Source of the DNA: Fumia sp045615345
Lineage (GTDB): Bacteria; Bacillota; Clostridia; Oscillospirales; Ruminococcaceae
Assembly (NCBI GenBank): GCA_045615345.1
Contig: JAZLER010000002.1
Span: 1-64,000 of the forward strand
DNA: 64,000 nucleotides
Direction: 5' to 3'
Position numbers and translations under genes: made by a program. Under the pieces are notes generated by a model that did not search any database, was not told where the DNA came from, and saw only the letters and a program-made list of their open reading frames with translations. Position 1 is the first letter of the stretch; every line of letters starts with the position of its first letter. Shown piece after piece: positions 60,304 to 64,000 of this stretch.

Positions 60304-61716
60304 TTGTCGGACGAAAAAATGATATATAACAAAGGATTTACAGACAAATGCAAATGCCTTTTAGTAAAGCGTTTTGGTGAGGAAAAATCGCCGCTTGCCG
60401 TTGTAAGGAGTTATGGTTGCCAGCAGAATGTCAACGATGGCGAAAAGATAATGGGAATGCTTTCTGAGATGGGCTTTGGATTTACCGATGATGTAAATGT
60501 TGCAGATGTTATAATCTATAACACCTGTGCTGTCAGGGAAAATGCCGAGAAGAAAGTTTTCGGATTTGTTGGTGAGCTTTCGCATTGTAAGGCTCGCAGA
60601 GAAGAAATCTTAGTAGGCCTTTGCGGCTGTATGACACAGCAGGAACATATTTCCGAGAAAATCAAAAAAAGTTATCCCCAGGTTGACTTTGTTTTCGGAA
60701 CTCACGCTTTGCATCGCTTTCCTGAGATTTTTTATGATGCGTTAAGCCGTGACAAAAGAGTTTTTGATATAGAAAATTCCGATGGTGTTATAGTTGAAGG
60801 ACTGCCTGTAAGAAGAATAAACGGTATTCAGGCGAGCCTTCCGATTATGTACGGGTGCAATAATTTCTGCACATATTGTGTAGTACCACTTGTCAGGGGA
60901 AGAGAGCGTTCAAGAAAATCTTCGGATGTTTTAAAAGAGGCAAGAGAAATCATTTCACAGGGCTATAAGGAAATTATGCTTTTGGGGCAGAATGTAAACT
61001 CCTATGGTAAAGACCTTGAAGATGATTTAAGTTTCCCTGAGCTTTTGAGAGCCGTAAACGAAATAGAAGGGGATTTCAGGATAAGGTTTATGACATCCCA
61101 CCCCAGAGATTGCACCAAAGAGCTTATTGATACTGTTGCAGAATGTGAAAAGGTCTGCAACCACATCCATCTTCCCGTGCAAAGCGGAAGTGACAGGATT
61201 TTAAAACTTATGAACAGGCATTACTGCCGTGACGAGTATCTTAAACTCATTGATTATGCAAAAGAAAAAATCCCCGGTGTTATGTTCACTTCGGATATAA
61301 TCGTGGGTTTCCCCGGCGAAACCTATGAAGATTTCAAGGGAACATTATCGCTTATAAAAGAAGTAAAATACGCTTCGCTTTTTACCTTTATTTACTCAAA
61401 AAGAGTCGGGACAAAAGCGGCAGAGATGGAAGACAATGTTTCATCAAACGAAAAATCAAAATGGTTTAATGAGCTTTTGCTTGCTCAGAGGTCAATAACC
61501 GATGAGCTTTATAAAAATGAAGTTGGTAAAATATACAGAGTGCTTATAGAACGCACGGCTGATGATGACGAGTATCTGCTTGCAGGACGCACCGAAAACA
61601 ATATAATTATCGATTTTAAAGGTGACAAATCACTTGTGGGTAAATACGCAGATGTCAAAATAGTTTCTGCAAATAATCGCTCTGTTTTGGGCGAAATGAT
61701 AGAAAGGAAAATGTAA
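60304..61716 (+). CDS. miaB: tRNA-2-methylthio-N6-dimethylallyladenosine synthase
   Basis: A 470-residue radical SAM methylthiotransferase modifying A37 of tRNAs that read UNN codons. UPF0004 cysteines (SYGCQQNVNDGE, NTCAVRE, LCGCMTQQ), radical SAM motif GCNNFCTYCVVP (about residue 192) and a C-terminal TRAM domain are all present. The TTG at 60304 has GGGAGG 7 bp upstream and gives MSDEKM; in-frame upstream ATG has no site. It precedes ylbF and mutS, a common Clostridia order. Confidence 0.96.
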   Translation: MSDEKMIYNKGFTDKCKCLLVKRFGEEKSPLAVVRSYGCQQNVNDGEKIMGMLSEMGFGFTDDVNVADVIIYNTCAVRENAEKKVFGFVGELSHCKARREEILVGLCGCMTQQEHISEKIKKSYPQVDFVFGTHALHRFPEIFYDALSRDKRVFDIENSDGVIVEGLPVRRINGIQASLPIMYGCNNFCTYCVVPLVRGRERSRKSSDVLKEAREIISQGYKEIMLLGQNVNSYGKDLEDDLSFPELLRAVNEIEGDFRIRFMTSHPRDCTKELIDTVAECEKVCNHIHLPVQSGSDRILKLMNRHYCRDEYLKLIDYAKEKIPGVMFTSDIIVGFPGETYEDFKGTLSLIKEVKYASLFTFIYSKRVGTKAAEMEDNVSSNEKSKWFNELLLAQRSITDELYKNEVGKIYRVLIERTADDDEYLLAGRTENNIIIDFKGDKSLVGKYADVKIVSANNRSVLGEMIERKM

Positions 61717-61717
61717 A

Positions 61718-62122
61718 ATGAAACTTATTGAAATGGCAAGAGAAATGGGCAAGGAAATTCAGACTATGCCCGAGTACAAAAGACTTATGGCTGCAAAAGA
61801 AGCTAACGACAATGATAAGGAATTGCAGGATGGTATCGGCAAGTTCAACCTTAAAAGACTTGAAATGAATAACGAAATGCAAAAGCCCGAACGCGATGAT
61901 GAAAAACTTCAGGCGTTAAACGAAGAATTGCAGAAAATCTATACCGAAGTTATGGGCAATGCAAGTATGATGGAGTTCAATATTGCAAAACAGGAAATGG
62001 ACGAAATTATGCAGAAAGTAAACGCAATTCTCACTATGTGTGTAAATGGTGAGGACCCTGAAACCTGCGAAATTCCTACCGGATGCAGCGGAAGCTGTTC
62101 TTCCTGCGGCGGTTGCCACTAA
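61718..62122 (+). CDS. YlbF/YmcA family protein with Cys-rich tail
   Basis: A 134-residue helical protein. The YlbF core (MARELGKEIQ-like, LQDGIGKFNL, LNEELQKIYTEV) spans about 1-108; relatives form the Y-complex that stimulates RNase Y and, in Bacillus, carries Fe-S clusters. The C-terminus adds a cysteine-rich tail, GCSGSCSSCGGCH (residues 122-134), beyond a CVNGEDPETC segment, giving six Cys in the last 27 residues. It starts 1 bp after miaB, so they are co-translated. Confidence 0.88.
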   Translation: MKLIEMAREMGKEIQTMPEYKRLMAAKEANDNDKELQDGIGKFNLKRLEMNNEMQKPERDDEKLQALNEELQKIYTEVMGNASMMEFNIAKQEMDEIMQKVNAILTMCVNGEDPETCEIPTGCSGSCSSCGGCH

Positions 62123-62138
62123 ATTTTTAACAGACTGT

Positions 62139-62174
62139 AGGGTTACCATAAAATTTTGGCAACCCTGTTTTCTG
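62139..62174 (+). terminator. Terminator/attenuator between ylbF and mutS
   Basis: AGGGTTACC-(ATAAAATTTT)-GGCAACCCT followed by GTTTTCTGTTTTT; one mismatch in the stem. Confidence 0.65.
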
Positions 62175-62223
62175 TTTTTCAGGCAGGTTCGGATGTTATT
62201 ATTTTTGAAAGGCGGATTTTACT

Positions 62224-64000
62224 GTGGGCAAGCTTTCACCGATGATGCAACAGTATATGGAGATAAAAGAAGCGCACAAGGACTATATCCTTTTTTACAG
62301 ACTTGGTGACTTTTATGAGATGTTCTTTGACGATGCGATACTCGCTTCCAGAGAACTTGAACTCACGCTTACAGGCAGGGATTGTGGGCTTGAAGAACGC
62401 GCGCCGATGTGCGGTGTGCCTCACCATGCCTGCGATGTTTATCTCAAAAAACTTATCGAAAAAGGGTATAAAGTTGCTATCTGCGAGCAGATGGAGTCGC
62501 CTTACGAAGCCAAAGGTGTTGTAAAACGCGAGGTAATAAGGATTACAACTCCCGGTACTGTTGTTGACGGAAATATGCTTTCCGAGGGCGAAAACAACTA
62601 TATCGCAAGCGTGTATTACGATAAAAACGGATATGGTATCTGCTTTGCTGATATATCAACAGGTGAAGTGCTTTTTACTGAAAACAGTGAAGGTAACCCT
62701 GAACGCGGTATAATCAATGAGCTTTCAAAATTCAAGCCCGTAGAAATTTTAGTAAACGAAAGATTTTTTGACTGCAAGGAAGCAGCAGTGTTTATAAAAC
62801 AAAAACTTGGTTCTGTTGTGGGCGCGGTTGACAATGAAATCTATGAAGATTCTTACTGTGTCAAGGTTTTACTTTCACATTTTGGGAAACAGAACCTTTC
62901 AGAGCTTTCACTCGAAAACAGACAAAGAGCTGTTTTTGCAGTGGGAAGTCTTATCGACTATTTTGTTAAAACCCAGAAAGAGGGAGCTAACAGAATTACC
63001 GATATTTTATGCTACAACGATGAGCAGTATTTGTCCATTGACTTTACTGCCAGAAGAAATCTTGAGCTTACGGAAACTATGCGCACAGGTGAAAAACGCG
63101 GTACACTTCTGTGGGTTCTTGACAAAACCAAAACAGCTATGGGCAAAAGGCTTTTAAGAAAATATCTTGACCAGCCCTTAGCAAATATTCCGCAGATAAC
63201 AAGACGACAGTCCGCTGTGGCTGAGCTTCTTGACAAAAATATTGACCGCCTTGAGCTTATGGAAGCATTGAGTGGTGTTTATGATTTACAACGCCTTATG
63301 ACCAAGGTCGTTTATAAAACGATAAACCCGAGAGAAATGAAGTCTTTAAGTTATACTGCATCGCATCTCCCTGCAGTTAAAACTTTAAGCTGTAATTTTA
63401 CTTCTTCATTACTTAGAGAGATAGATGGTGGCCTTGATACTCTTAATGACCTCAGAGCGCTTATCGATAGTGCTATAAGCGATGAGCCTCCCGTTTCTCT
63501 AAAAGACGGCGGAGTTATAAGAGAAGGCTACAATGCCGATCTGGACGAGCTTAAATCAATCCATAAAAATGCGCATCAGTTCCTTACGGATATTGAACAG
63601 CGCGAAAAAGAAGAAACAGGTATCAAAAACTTAAGGATAAGTTATAACAGAGTTTTCGGATACTTTATCGAGGTTACCAAATCTAATCTTGATATGGTAC
63701 CTGACAGATATATAAGAAAGCAGACACTTGTAAACTGTGAAAGATATATAACCGAAGAGTTAAAAGAGCTTGAAAGTAAGGTTTTGTATGCAACAGATAA
63801 GATGATTGCACTTGAAACAAAGCTTTATGATGAAATAAGACAGACAGTTTTTGAAAATCTTGAAAGGATTGAAAAAACAGCTTCCTCTGTGGCACAGCTT
63901 GATGTTCTTGCTTCTCTGGCTCAGGTGGCAAAAGAACAAAATTATGTATGTCCGCAGATGTCGGTAAATGGTGAAATACGCATCACTGACGGCAGACATC
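62224..64000 (+). CDS. mutS: DNA mismatch repair protein MutS (partial, 3' end outside)
   Basis: An open frame of 592 codons reaches the window end. It begins at a GTG 8 bp after AAAGGCGG. The mismatch-binding motif is intact as FYRLGDFYEMFFDDA (about residues 26-40), followed by the connector, core (DFTARRNLELTETM, GKRLLRKYLDQPL) and clamp regions (YNRVFGYFIEVTKSNL). The ATPase domain and Walker A lie past the end. It recognises mismatches for strand-directed repair with MutL. Confidence 0.96.
   Translation, partial: MGKLSPMMQQYMEIKEAHKDYILFYRLGDFYEMFFDDAILASRELELTLTGRDCGLEERAPMCGVPHHACDVYLKKLIEKGYKVAICEQMESPYEAKGVVKREVIRITTPGTVVDGNMLSEGENNYIASVYYDKNGYGICFADISTGEVLFTENSEGNPERGIINELSKFKPVEILVNERFFDCKEAAVFIKQKLGSVVGAVDNEIYEDSYCVKVLLSHFGKQNLSELSLENRQRAVFAVGSLIDYFVKTQKEGANRITDILCYNDEQYLSIDFTARRNLELTETMRTGEKRGTLLWVLDKTKTAMGKRLLRKYLDQPLANIPQITRRQSAVAELLDKNIDRLELMEALSGVYDLQRLMTKVVYKTINPREMKSLSYTASHLPAVKTLSCNFTSSLLREIDGGLDTLNDLRALIDSAISDEPPVSLKDGGVIREGYNADLDELKSIHKNAHQFLTDIEQREKEETGIKNLRISYNRVFGYFIEVTKSNLDMVPDRYIRKQTLVNCERYITEELKELESKVLYATDKMIALETKLYDEIRQTVFENLERIEKTASSVAQLDVLASLAQVAKEQNYVCPQMSVNGEIRITDGRH

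Overview
This window is a gene-dense stretch (about 64 kb) of a low-GC, spore-forming Clostridia chromosome, most like the uncultured Oscillospirales/Eubacteriales group. The placement is inference. It rests on the sporulation genes spoIIGA, sigE and spoIIP, a Firmicutes-type T-box on thrS, strong AGGAGG ribosome binding sites with many TTG/GTG starts, clustered Clostridia housekeeping genes, and a cohesin/dockerin surface protein. No plasmid, prophage or CRISPR signature was seen.

Layout. 1-958: end of a 23S rRNA gene, 5S rRNA, tRNA-Asn, then about 500 bp of nested hairpins and repeats without a gene. 959-5059: MFS transporter, then a leftward tRNA-Arg/galM/M24 peptidase group. 5233-12652: rightward TSCPD protein, metA (with Glu111, which predicts an acetyltransferase), a DUF1858 protein, and a trmK/nif3/rqcH/valS run. 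12689-19015: flavoprotein, T-box-controlled thrS, a degenerate kinase-like protein, ung with a flavin reductase, and acpP. 19066-22013: spoIIGA-sigE, two unannotated small Cys-rich proteins beside it, and a 780-bp regulator/SLOG cassette between exact 30-bp direct repeats. 22014-27163 (leftward): DUF2344, B12-binding radical SAM protein, rarA, glyA. 27320-32103: a secreted EEP-fold enzyme, secG, rnr, and a CNNM/CorC-type membrane protein.

32142-35126 is the accessory island: a MITE-like element, a divergent XRE regulator, an EcoRI-family adenine methyltransferase overlapping a DUF262-HNH nuclease gene, and a second repeat copy. This is the best candidate for an under-described defence (restriction-modification-like) system. 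35124-40403 (leftward) holds a peptidoglycan-precursor group (alpha/beta hydrolase, a MurF-like ligase with a membrane-embedded N-terminus, Ddl), tRNA-Lys, and spoIIP with a small membrane partner. 40580-46103 is yloU-type Asp23, fakA, recG, murC. 46245-48119 encodes a secreted protein with three cohesin-like repeats and a dockerin.

48287-64000: a TtcA-like tRNA thiolase, then a long rightward series: citrate synthase, lipoprotein, two-component system, DUF1385, prmC, recA, recX, rimO, pgsA, cysE, miaB, ylbF, and mutS running off the window end. Functions cluster around translation quality (rqcH, prmC, rimO, miaB, trmK, tRNA synthetases), DNA repair and recombination (ung, rarA, recG, recA, recX, mutS), cell wall synthesis and sporulation.

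Start codons were chosen by ribosome-binding-site spacing; several lie downstream of the longest possible reading frame because the upstream GTG is part of the Shine-Dalgarno sequence itself. Promoter and terminator calls are by eye.
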